64,000 nt of DNA from assembly GCA_937892155.1 (NCBI GenBank), contig CALAUG010000046.1:1-64000 (forward strand), read 5' to 3'. A program made the position numbers and the translations under genes. This DNA comes from an uncultured Bacteroidales bacterium (GTDB lineage Bacteria > Bacteroidota > Bacteroidia > Bacteroidales > UBA1715). Shown in pieces: positions 56,658 through 64,000 of the stretch. The notes under the pieces were generated by a model. That model searched no databases and was not told the origin of the DNA. It saw only the letters and a program-made list of their open reading frames with translations. Position 1 is the first letter of the stretch; the number at the start of each line of letters is the position of its first letter.

Positions 56658-57371
56658 ATGGCAAACAAGATTTACTTTAACAACGCGAACATTGGATACA
56701 ATTACGACAATCCAATTTTATCCAATGTGTCTTTCTCGGTTGGCGAGGGAGAAATTGTCTATCTTATTGGAAAAACTGCTGCGGGAAAATCAAGTTTGCT
56801 AAAAACTATGTACGCCGAAATTCCTCTATTGGACGGAGAATCTGTCATTGCTGATTTTGATATGGCAAAAATCAAAAGGAAAAAGATTCCATATCTCCGC
56901 CGAAAAGTTTCGGTTGTCTTCCAAGATTTCCAACTGCTTTCCGATCGTAACGTACACGACAATTTAGCATTTGTATTGAAAGCAACTGGATGGTCGAAAG
57001 CTATACAAATACAGGCCCGTATTTCGGAAGTGCTTGCACAAGTTGGTTTAACCGACAAGGAGAACGACATGCCTCATCAACTTTCAGGTGGTGAGCAGCA
57101 ACGTATTGCCATTGCACGTGCATTGCTTAACGATCCTGAGATTATCCTTGCCGATGAACCGACAGGAAATTTGGACCCAGAAACGTCAAACGAAATATTC
57201 CAACTATTCCATGCCATTGCGAAAACAGGTTGCACCGTTTTCATCGTCACTCACAACACACAAATGGTAAATCGTTATCCCGCACGCACACTACAATGCG
57301 AAGATGGCGCTGTAAAAGAATTATTGCAGAACGATGCACCTATTGACTTTGACTCTATAATGCAGGAATAA
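56658..57371 (+). CDS. ftsE: FtsE-like ABC transporter ATPase
   Basis: A 237-residue ABC ATPase. It has Walker A IGKTAAGKSSLL, the FtsE-type Q-loop VFQDFQLLSDRNVHDN, signature LSGGEQQRIAIARAL, Walker B ILADEPTGNLDPE and a His switch in VTHNTQ. FtsE with FtsX controls peptidoglycan hydrolases at the septum. ftsX is not beside it; instead its stop overlaps the sufB start (TAATG). SufC was considered but the Q-loop and DEPTGNLD motif fit FtsE. Confidence 0.88.
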   Translation: MANKIYFNNANIGYNYDNPILSNVSFSVGEGEIVYLIGKTAAGKSSLLKTMYAEIPLLDGESVIADFDMAKIKRKKIPYLRRKVSVVFQDFQLLSDRNVHDNLAFVLKATGWSKAIQIQARISEVLAQVGLTDKENDMPHQLSGGEQQRIAIARALLNDPEIILADEPTGNLDPETSNEIFQLFHAIAKTGCTVFIVTHNTQMVNRYPARTLQCEDGAVKELLQNDAPIDFDSIMQE

Positions 57372-58813
57372 TGGCAGACAAAGACGTTCTTGACAATTTA
57401 GAATCCGAAGAATACAAATACGGATTTACCTCTAACGTTGCGACAGACGTTTTCCCTCCGGGGCTAAACGAGGATATAATCCGACAAATTTCCGCCATAA
57501 AAAATGAACCGGAATGGTTGCTGGATTTCCGGTTGAAAGCATATCGCCACTGGATTACATTAAAACATCCAACATGGGGACATTTGAAATTTGACATTCC
57601 TGATTTTCAGAGCATCAGCTATTATGCGCAGCCAAAGGACAAAGCGAAATACGAGTCGCTTGACGAGGTTGATCCTGAAATTATAGACACGTTCAACAAA
57701 TTGGGAATTCCTTTGGAGGAACAAAAAATGCTGTCGGGAGTTGCTGTCGATGCAGTGTTTGATAGTGTTTCGGTTCACACACAGTTCCGCGACCAATTGA
57801 ACGCAAAAGGAATCATTTTCTGTTCGTTCAGCGAGGCGGCCAAAAACTATCCTGATTTAGTACAAAAATATTTGGGTTCGGTTGTTCCTTATACCGACAA
57901 TTACTATGCAGCATTGAACGCAGCAGTATTCAGCGACGGTTCATTTGTTTATATTCCGAAGGGCGTCCGTTGTCCAGTGGAATTGTCGACATATTTCCGT
58001 ATTAACGCATCAAAAACTGGTCAGTTTGAGCGAACGCTGATTGTGGCCGACGATGATGCGTATGTAAGTTATTTGGAAGGTTGTACCGCTCCTATGCGTG
58101 ATGAAAACCAATTGCACGCCGCTGTGGTAGAATTGGTTGCACACGAAAATGCCGAAATAAAATATTCAACTGTACAAAACTGGTACGCAGGCGACAAAGA
58201 TGGGAACGGTGGCATTTACAACTTCGTCACAAAACGTGGCCTGTGCAAAGGAAACAATTCAAAAATTTCGTGGACGCAGGTTGAAACCGGTTCGGCAATT
58301 ACGTGGAAATATCCGAGCACAATATTGAAAGGCGATAATTCTGTTTCTGAATTTTATTCTGTTGCAGTTACCCGCAATCATCAGCAGGCCGACACAGGAA
58401 CCAAGATGATTCACATTGGCAAGAATACAAAAAGCACCATCATTTCGAAAGGTATTTCTCTTGGCGAAAGCAATAATTCATACAGAGGTTTGGTTCGTAT
58501 GAGCAAATCTGCCGAAAACGCACACAATTTTTCTCAGTGCGATTCACTGCTGATTGGTTCAAAATGTGGTGCCCACACCTTCCCTGTTATCGATATTCAA
58601 AACAATACGGCAACGGTAGAGCACGAAGCAACGACATCAAAAATTGCCGACGACCAAATCTTTTATTGCAATCAACGAGGCATTTCCACCGAAAGTGCAA
58701 TGAGCTTGATTGTCAACGGATTTGCAAAAGAAGTGCTTACCCATCTTCCTATGGAATTCGCTGTTGAAGCACACAAATTGATTGCCCTTTCAATGGAAGG
58801 AAGTGTGGGTTGA
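57371..58813 (+). CDS. sufB: Fe-S cluster assembly scaffold SufB
   Basis: A 480-residue SufB of the SUF iron-sulfur system. The N-terminal YKYGFTSNVATDVFPPGLNE, central YFRINASKTGQFERTLI, YLEGCTAPM and C-terminal EHEATTSKIADDQIFYC are family hallmarks. It normally acts with SufC and SufD, which are not here. It is sandwiched between ftsE and a small hypothetical gene with overlapping stop/start codons. Confidence 0.96.
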   Translation: MADKDVLDNLESEEYKYGFTSNVATDVFPPGLNEDIIRQISAIKNEPEWLLDFRLKAYRHWITLKHPTWGHLKFDIPDFQSISYYAQPKDKAKYESLDEVDPEIIDTFNKLGIPLEEQKMLSGVAVDAVFDSVSVHTQFRDQLNAKGIIFCSFSEAAKNYPDLVQKYLGSVVPYTDNYYAALNAAVFSDGSFVYIPKGVRCPVELSTYFRINASKTGQFERTLIVADDDAYVSYLEGCTAPMRDENQLHAAVVELVAHENAEIKYSTVQNWYAGDKDGNGGIYNFVTKRGLCKGNNSKISWTQVETGSAITWKYPSTILKGDNSVSEFYSVAVTRNHQQADTGTKMIHIGKNTKSTIISKGISLGESNNSYRGLVRMSKSAENAHNFSQCDSLLIGSKCGAHTFPVIDIQNNTATVEHEATTSKIADDQIFYCNQRGISTESAMSLIVNGFAKEVLTHLPMEFAVEAHKLIALSMEGSVG

Positions 58814-59340
58814 TGACGAAACAAGACTTCATACACAAAATTACCACCGAAGGCATCAATATGAATATGTCGGAAATGGTTGCGTTGATTGAAAACGGTG
58901 ACATTTCCATAGAAACAGTTTTTCATATTGTAACCGAGAATATCGACCCACAATCGTGGTTTGCATGTTGGATTCTCAATCATTATGCAGACAATCATCC
59001 ATCAGCAGCAGAACCGTATCTGGACGAAATCGTTCTGCTTTTGCCGCAGGTTTCACGGACAGGCTTGCTCCGTTTGCTGCTTCGTTTGGTTATTCTTGCT
59101 CCCAATTGGAAGATTGAAAAACTTGGTCTTTTATTGGATTTTTGCTTGAATACACTGACGAATATGTCCATTCCAGTTGGCGTAAAAGCCAACGCAATGT
59201 CAATTATCGACCGGATTGCCGAAACAGAACCCGACATCCGCGAGGAAGCACTATTGATTATAGAGGAACAAGTTCCCTACCTCTCTGCAGGAGGCCTTAG
59301 CAAAGCAAAAAAAATACTAAAGAAATATAGGACGGAATAA
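58813..59340 (+). CDS. HEAT-repeat-like hypothetical protein
   Basis: The ATG at 58813 overlaps the sufB stop (TGATG) and gives 175 residues; the TTG at 58810 is not needed. The protein is all helical, with repeats resembling HEAT units (TGLLRLLLRLVILAPNWKIEKLGLLLDFC; VGVKANAMSIIDRIAETEPDIREEALLII). I know no named family. Tight coupling to sufB suggests a linked role, unproven. The stop abuts the thyA stop with no gap. Confidence 0.75.
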   Translation: MTKQDFIHKITTEGINMNMSEMVALIENGDISIETVFHIVTENIDPQSWFACWILNHYADNHPSAAEPYLDEIVLLLPQVSRTGLLRLLLRLVILAPNWKIEKLGLLLDFCLNTLTNMSIPVGVKANAMSIIDRIAETEPDIREEALLIIEEQVPYLSAGGLSKAKKILKKYRTE

Positions 59341-60135
59341 CTAAACGCTCACATCTCCCTTAATATGTGGATGTGGATTGTAGTTCAAAATTTCTATATC
59401 CTCATATTTGAAATCAAACAAATCCTTTACTCCTGGATTCAAGCGTAATGTAGGCAACTCACGAGGTTCTCTCGTCAACTGCAACTTACATTGTTCTATA
59501 TGATTTTTGTATATATGCACATCGCCGAATGTATGTACGAACTCTCCCACCTGCAAGCCACACACTTGTGCAATCATATGCGTCAACAGTGCATACGAAG
59601 CAATATTAAAAGGAACGCCAAGAAACAAATCGGCACTTCGTTGATACAACTGGCACGACAATTTTCCATTCGCAACATAGAATTGGAACAAAGTATGACA
59701 AGGAGGCAACGCCATATCATTTACCATTGCTGCATTCCACGAACTCAAAATTAAACGACGTGAATCAGGATTAGTTTTTATCTGTTCAACCAATTGAGAA
59801 ATTTGATCAACTTCACCACCATCGTATGTCGGCCAGTGTCTCCACTGATAACCATATACAGGACCCAAGTCACCATTTTCGTCAGCCCATTCATCCCATA
59901 TTGTCACATTATTGTCGTGCAGATATTTAATATTAGTATCACCTTTCAAAAACCAAAGCAATTCATGAAAAATAGCACGGGTGTACAGTTTTTTCGTCGT
60001 CAAAAGAGGAAATCCTTTTTGCAAGTCAAAACGCATTTGATAGCCAAAAATACTCAATGTTCCAGTACCTGTTCTATCATCTTTGGAAACACCTTCCTCT
60101 AAAATCTTCTTTACTAAATCTAAATATTGCTGCAT
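59341..60135 (-). CDS. thyA: Thymidylate synthase
   Basis: I chose the ATG at 60135 (264 residues, MQQYLDLVKKILEEG), the same length as E. coli ThyA; the frame extends 8 codons upstream. It makes dTMP from dUMP with methylene-tetrahydrofolate. The catalytic Cys is in LPPCHTLFQFYV, with DRTGTGTLSIFG and the C-terminal HIKGDVSV also typical. Confidence 0.98.
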   Translation of the reverse strand: MQQYLDLVKKILEEGVSKDDRTGTGTLSIFGYQMRFDLQKGFPLLTTKKLYTRAIFHELLWFLKGDTNIKYLHDNNVTIWDEWADENGDLGPVYGYQWRHWPTYDGGEVDQISQLVEQIKTNPDSRRLILSSWNAAMVNDMALPPCHTLFQFYVANGKLSCQLYQRSADLFLGVPFNIASYALLTHMIAQVCGLQVGEFVHTFGDVHIYKNHIEQCKLQLTREPRELPTLRLNPGVKDLFDFKYEDIEILNYNPHPHIKGDVSV

Positions 60136-60156
60136 AACGTGAACAATTTTATATAA

Positions 60157-60164
60157 CAAATATA
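60157..60164 (-). promoter_or_regulatory. Putative -7 box for thyA
   Basis: On the minus strand TATATTTG matches TAnnTTTG, 21 bases before the ATG. A possible TTG lies 24 bases upstream, slightly too far. Confidence 0.4.
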
Positions 60165-60216
60165 CAGTTTACTACGATTCTTTTTTCGCAATTCGTAATT
60201 TGTTACTAACAAGATT

Positions 60217-61224
60217 TTAATGTAGATATATCACTTCTGGTTCTATTGTAATTCCGTATGTTTCAAGCACTTGCTTTTGAATATATTCGGCAAGTGCAAC
60301 GACATCGGAACTGGTTGCACCACCCGCATTTGTCAGCACCAACGCCTGGTGGTCGTGAACTTTTGCACCACCAATTTGATAGCCTTTCAAGCCAAGCGAA
60401 TCTATCAGCCAGCCAGCCGCAATTTTTATTTTACCTTCTGGAGCTGGATATGTCACCATTGCGGGAAACTGAATGTGCAATTTTTCTGCAACAGTGGCTT
60501 CAACAACTGGATTTTTGAAAAAGCTTCCCGCACTGCCTATCTCCTTCGGATCAGGCAATTTCGCCTTACGAGTTTGAATAATTCCATCACGTACAGTCTG
60601 CAATGTTGCAGTCTGCTCGTCTATGACATTTTTCAAACTACCATAATTCAAATTAAACGGTGCCTCTTTCTGTAAGGCGTACACGACTTCCGTAACGATA
60701 TATTTGCCAGCTGCTTCGTGCTTAAAAATACTATCGCGGTAACCAAAACAACATTCCTTCTTAGTAAATACCTTTTGAGCCTGATCGGCAATCGCAATAC
60801 AATGTACTTCGTGAATACTGTCACCTGCTTCGGAACCGTATGCGCCGATATTCTGCACTGGACTTGCGCCAACGCAGCCTGGAATAAACGACAGATTTTC
60901 TACTCCATGTAATTTATGTTCCACAGCCCAACATACAAAATCGTCCCATACTTCGCCAGCGGCAACTTTCACAAAGACCGTATTCCCTTCCTCGCCCACA
61001 ATGTCAATGCCTTTCGTCTCTGGATGAATTATTGTTCCCGCATAATCGCCGGTAAACAATATATTGCTTCCACCGCCCAACACATAAAACGGCATATCGC
61101 TACGGAAATCTGTTTTCAAAAATTGTTCTAATTCATACGTGTTCTGATATGAGAAGAACACCTTCGCTTTAGCATCTATGCCAAACGTGTTGAAATTTTT
61201 GAGAGAAAAATTGTTGTATTGCAT
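60217..61224 (-). CDS. murB: UDP-N-acetylenolpyruvoylglucosamine reductase
   Basis: A 335-residue flavoenzyme making UDP-MurNAc, the step before MurC. VLGGGSNILFTG, SFIPGCVGASPVQNIGAYG, FGYRDSIFK, GSAGSFFKNP and a final EPEVIYL are the usual FAD and active-site segments. The form lacks the type II deletion and fits type I. It lies outside the dcw cluster here. A -7 box is seen at 61241-61248. Confidence 0.96.
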   Translation of the reverse strand: MQYNNFSLKNFNTFGIDAKAKVFFSYQNTYELEQFLKTDFRSDMPFYVLGGGSNILFTGDYAGTIIHPETKGIDIVGEEGNTVFVKVAAGEVWDDFVCWAVEHKLHGVENLSFIPGCVGASPVQNIGAYGSEAGDSIHEVHCIAIADQAQKVFTKKECCFGYRDSIFKHEAAGKYIVTEVVYALQKEAPFNLNYGSLKNVIDEQTATLQTVRDGIIQTRKAKLPDPKEIGSAGSFFKNPVVEATVAEKLHIQFPAMVTYPAPEGKIKIAAGWLIDSLGLKGYQIGGAKVHDHQALVLTNAGGATSSDVVALAEYIQKQVLETYGITIEPEVIYLH

Positions 61225-61240
61225 TGTTTCGCTATTTTTA

Positions 61241-61248
61241 CAAATGTA
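61241..61248 (-). promoter_or_regulatory. Putative -7 box for murB
   Basis: On the minus strand TACATTTG, matching TAnnTTTG, ends 16 bases before the murB ATG, in the 37-base gap shared with the divergent glycosyltransferase. Confidence 0.45.
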
Positions 61249-61261
61249 AGAATTTTTCCGT

Positions 61262-62368
61262 ATGGCAGAATCTCAAAAACGGGTAATACTTGCCGTGAGC
61301 AACGACTTGACCGGCGACAGCCGTGTCCACAAAATGGCAATGACACTCTTCGAAAATGGGTTTTATGTTCGTGTAATTGGAAGAAAATTACCGGCAAGCA
61401 TTCCACTTCCGGAAGTTCCATACGAAACAAAACGTATGAGATTCCTCTTCAACAAGGGTCCACTGTTTTATGCGGAAATGAATCTCCGCTATTTTCTGTA
61501 CTTCTTGTTACATTCGTACGATTTTGCAACCGCAAACGATTTAGACACCTTACTCGGTCTATATAAGGCGACAAAAATCCGTCATAAAAAACTAATTTAC
61601 GACAGCCACGAATACTTTACCGAAGTTCCCGAATTAGTGAGACGTCCCAAGACGCAAAAGAAATGGCGCAACATTGAACAGCACATCTTTCCCAAACTAA
61701 AACGATGCATTACCGTCTGCGATTCAATCGCCGAAATTTATCATAAAACGTACGGCGTAAGGGTTTCTGTCATTAGAAATTTACCCTACCGGCTGGAGGT
61801 TGTTCCTCCCAAAGCACAGCTGCAACTGCCGTCTTCCAATGTCATTCTGTACCAAGGAGCTCTCAACATGGGACGCGGTCTTGAAACTATGATTCAGGCA
61901 ATGCAATACATTGACAATGCCTGTCTGCTCATCATTGGCGATGGCGACATCCGTGCGGAGCTGCAAAAAATCAGCAACGAATCAGGACTTTCACGAAGAA
62001 TCATTTTCACTGGAAAAATTCCATTTCATGAACTTCCTGCCTATACACAATTAGCTACCATCGGCATTTCATTGGAAGAAGATTTGGGTGGAAATTATCA
62101 CTATGCCCTTCCTAACAAACTGTTTGACTACATTCAGGCAGGCAAACCAGTACTAGTATCCAATCTACCCGAAATGGCACAGATTGTCAGCACTTACCAA
62201 TGTGGTGAAATTGTTAAAGACCGTGAACCACACAACTTAGCGAAACAAATTTCTAATTTACTTGCGGACAACGACAGACTCAACAACTTTCATACGCAAT
62301 GTATAAACGCAGCACAAGAATTATGCTGGGAACAACAGGAACAAAAAATCCTGGAATTATACAGATAA
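61262..62368 (+). CDS. GT4-like glycosyltransferase
   Basis: A 368-residue GT-B fold transferase. The N-terminal domain begins ILAVSNDLTGDSRVHKMA, and the C-terminal donor half has VILYQGALNMGRGLETMIQA, LLIIGDGDIRAEL, and the GT4-type ALPNKLFDYIQAGKPVLVSNLPEM. It probably adds a sugar in cell-surface polysaccharide or glycan synthesis; donor and acceptor are unknown. It converges on parE with a 10-base gap. Confidence 0.88.
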   Translation: MAESQKRVILAVSNDLTGDSRVHKMAMTLFENGFYVRVIGRKLPASIPLPEVPYETKRMRFLFNKGPLFYAEMNLRYFLYFLLHSYDFATANDLDTLLGLYKATKIRHKKLIYDSHEYFTEVPELVRRPKTQKKWRNIEQHIFPKLKRCITVCDSIAEIYHKTYGVRVSVIRNLPYRLEVVPPKAQLQLPSSNVILYQGALNMGRGLETMIQAMQYIDNACLLIIGDGDIRAELQKISNESGLSRRIIFTGKIPFHELPAYTQLATIGISLEEDLGGNYHYALPNKLFDYIQAGKPVLVSNLPEMAQIVSTYQCGEIVKDREPHNLAKQISNLLADNDRLNNFHTQCINAAQELCWEQQEQKILELYR

Positions 62369-62378
62369 AAAATTTCAG

Positions 62379-64000
62379 TTATCGTAAATCCTCGTCATCT
62401 TCAATACGAAGATTTTCTATGATGAAATCCTGGCGCTGAGGAGTATTGTCACCCATATAGAAATTCAACAACTCGCTTATCTGCGTATCGTGACTGATGA
62501 CAACCGGTTCAAGATGAATGTCTTTGCCGATGAATAATGTGAACTCATCAGGTGATATTTCGCCAAGACCTTTGAATCGTGTGATTTCAGGATCGGAAAG
62601 AGCCTTAATCGCAGCAACACGTTCTTCTTCGGTATAGCAGTAGCGTGTTTCTTTTTTATTTCTCACGCGGAACAACGGAGTCTGCAAAATATAAACGTGT
62701 CCTTCGCGAATTAAGTTTGGACAGTACATCAGGAAGAACGAAACGAGAAGCATACGGATGTGCATACCATCGACATCGGCATCGGTTGCAATAATTACTT
62801 TATTGTAACGCAGATTTTCCAACGAACCTTCTATATCCAATGCGGACTGAAGCAGATTCAATTCCTCGTTTTCATAAATATCCTTTTGTTTTGACTTTAC
62901 AGCATTCAATGGTTTACCACGAAGGCTGAACACAGCCTGCGTAGCAGCATTTCTTGATTTTGTAATAGAACCACTTGCAGAATCACCCTCGGTAATAAAT
63001 ATGGACGTTTCGTCTCTCAGTTCGTGGTTTGTATTATAATGAACTCGGCAATCGCGCAGCTTACGGTTGTGTAGACTTGCACGTTTAGTCATTGCCTTGT
63101 TCCTGACAACATCTATTGCCTTACGTTCTTTTTCGGAATCCTGAATTTTTTTCGACATCACCTCGGTAACTTCAGGATGTTTGTGAAGATAATCGTCAAG
63201 TTCCTGTTTAACGAAATCGTTGACGAATTTATTAACCGAAATACTTCCCTCACGCGGAGTCATATCGCGCGAGCCAAGCTTTACTTTTGTCTGGCTTTCA
63301 AATACCGGTTCTTCTATGTTGATTGCAATAGCACCTACAACACCATTACGGATATCGGAAAGCTCCTGATTTTTATTGAAAAACTCCTTGATAGTCTTTC
63401 CAATTGCCTCGCGGAAAGCCGCCTGATGCGTACCTCCTTGAATAGTATGCTGACCGTTCACGAACGAAAAATAATCTTCTCCGTTTTGTTCCGTGTGCGT
63501 CAACGCAATTTCTATATCGTTGCCTTTTAGGTGAATGATTGGATACAATGGTTCTACCCCGTCCTTCTCGAAATTTTCCGTAAGAAGGTCTAGCAATCCA
63601 TTTTTTGAATTGTATTTGGTGCCATTATATATAATCGTCAGACCAGTATTTAGATACGCATAGTTGCGCATCATCGTCTCTATGAATTCATCGCGGAACG
63701 CATAGTTTTCGAACATTCCTTTGCTTGAATCTGGCTCGAATTCGAAGAGAGTACCACGTGGAGCATTGTCCGTATTATCAATGACATCGGTATCGTTCAC
63801 CAATTTTCCCTGCTTAAATTCGGCACGACGGGTTTTTCCGTCACGGAACGACTGAACGGCGAATTTCCACGACAAAGCATTCACAGCCTTGGTACCGACA
63901 CCATTCATACCAACAGATTTCTTGAATGTCTCCGAATCGTATTTTGCGCCGGTATTCAACTTTGACACAGCATCAACCATTTTCCCCAAAGGAATACCAC
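62379..64000 (-). CDS. parE: DNA topoisomerase IV subunit B (5' end beyond window)
   Basis: The visible 540 residues lack the N-terminus, which lies beyond the right edge; the frame reads GIPLGKM through the boundary, so the in-frame TTG at 63989 is not the true start. The ATPase end (KSVGMNGVGTKAVNAL), the TOPRIM EGDSASGSITKSRNA, ATDADVDGMHI and the C-terminal FKGLGEISPDEF are present. EGDSASGSI and GKMVDAVSKLNTG match Bacteroidetes ParE better than GyrB. ParC is not in view. Confidence 0.88.
   Translation of the reverse strand, partial: GIPLGKMVDAVSKLNTGAKYDSETFKKSVGMNGVGTKAVNALSWKFAVQSFRDGKTRRAEFKQGKLVNDTDVIDNTDNAPRGTLFEFEPDSSKGMFENYAFRDEFIETMMRNYAYLNTGLTIIYNGTKYNSKNGLLDLLTENFEKDGVEPLYPIIHLKGNDIEIALTHTEQNGEDYFSFVNGQHTIQGGTHQAAFREAIGKTIKEFFNKNQELSDIRNGVVGAIAINIEEPVFESQTKVKLGSRDMTPREGSISVNKFVNDFVKQELDDYLHKHPEVTEVMSKKIQDSEKERKAIDVVRNKAMTKRASLHNRKLRDCRVHYNTNHELRDETSIFITEGDSASGSITKSRNAATQAVFSLRGKPLNAVKSKQKDIYENEELNLLQSALDIEGSLENLRYNKVIIATDADVDGMHIRMLLVSFFLMYCPNLIREGHVYILQTPLFRVRNKKETRYCYTEEERVAAIKALSDPEITRFKGLGEISPDEFTLFIGKDIHLEPVVISHDTQISELLNFYMGDNTPQRQDFIIENLRIEDDEDLR

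Noticed and set aside
56658..57371. SufC, because the gene precedes sufB
   Set aside because: The Q-loop FQDFQLLSDRNV and the DEPTGNLD motif fit FtsE; SufC motifs are absent.
62379..64000. GyrB instead of ParE
   Set aside because: GKMVDAVSKLNTG, EGDSASGSITKSR and LRGKPLNA follow the Bacteroidetes ParE pattern; GyrB normally has EGDSAGGSAKQGR.

Overview
The window looks like chromosomal DNA of a Bacteroidota member, most likely order Bacteroidales. The support is: AT-rich coding DNA, promoters resembling the Bacteroidetes -7 box TAnnTTTG, A-rich starts without obvious Shine-Dalgarno sequences, type IX secretion C-terminal signals, a Reg_prop/Y_Y_Y sensor, and Bacteroidetes-type parE, pgpH and dcw genes. 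The species cannot be named from sequence alone. Coding density is very high. No stretch over 300 bases lacks a gene; the longest gap is about 245 bases, at 26234-26478. I found no tRNA, rRNA, CRISPR array, transposase, integrase or prophage gene.

Layout. (1) 1-9232, minus strand: a secreted-protein unit running from a periplasmic beta-propeller sensor fused to a SpoIIE-type phosphatase, into an overlapping lysyl-endopeptidase-like protease with a type IX tail, then an RCC1-propeller/Ig-like protein cut by the left edge. (2) 9308-14509: pheT on the minus strand, then the tightly coupled plus-strand set surE, small membrane protein, lpxB, ruvX. (3) 14562-26233, minus strand: a 3450-residue protein with an N-terminal glycoside hydrolase family 8 domain, DUF11-like modules, about two dozen Ig-like units, a PKD-like domain and a gliding-motility-type C-terminal domain. 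It is followed after 5 bases by a lipoprotein with an SdiA-regulated propeller. (4) 26479-31182, plus strand: an rRNA/tRNA methyltransferase, an HD hydrolase, two lipoproteins (one pentapeptide-like, one papain-like protease) and aquaporin Z. (5) 31331-35467, minus strand: pgpH, a metallo-beta-lactamase-fold hydrolase, gmhB-like phosphatase and a methyltransferase-like protein. (6) 35535-37040: a divergent glutamate-5-kinase-like protein lacking its ATP-site residues, with a class IV aminotransferase. (7) 37103-40132: an outer-membrane protein with degenerate peptidase and propeller domains. (8) 40234-55470, minus strand: the dcw cluster mraZ-rsmH-ftsL-ftsI-murE-mraY-murD-ftsW-murG-murC-ftsQ-ftsA-ftsZ, with MraZ-type operator repeats at its head and a terminator at its tail. 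(9) 55668-64000: metA, ftsE-sufB-hypothetical, thyA, murB, a glycosyltransferase and the 3' part of parE.

How the parts fit. The dcw cluster, with murB nearby, covers much of peptidoglycan precursor synthesis and the divisome; murF and ddl are not in the window. The MurE DNPR motif predicts meso-diaminopimelate. lpxB and gmhB-like genes point to lipid A and LPS. The large secreted proteins need a type IX secretion system encoded elsewhere, and suggest a cell that senses, digests and attaches to polymers at its surface.

The best candidates for undescribed biology are the sensor-phosphatase/protease/RCC1 unit, the GH8-headed giant surface protein with its structured mRNA leader, and the ATP-site-deficient glutamate-kinase-like protein paired with an aminotransferase.
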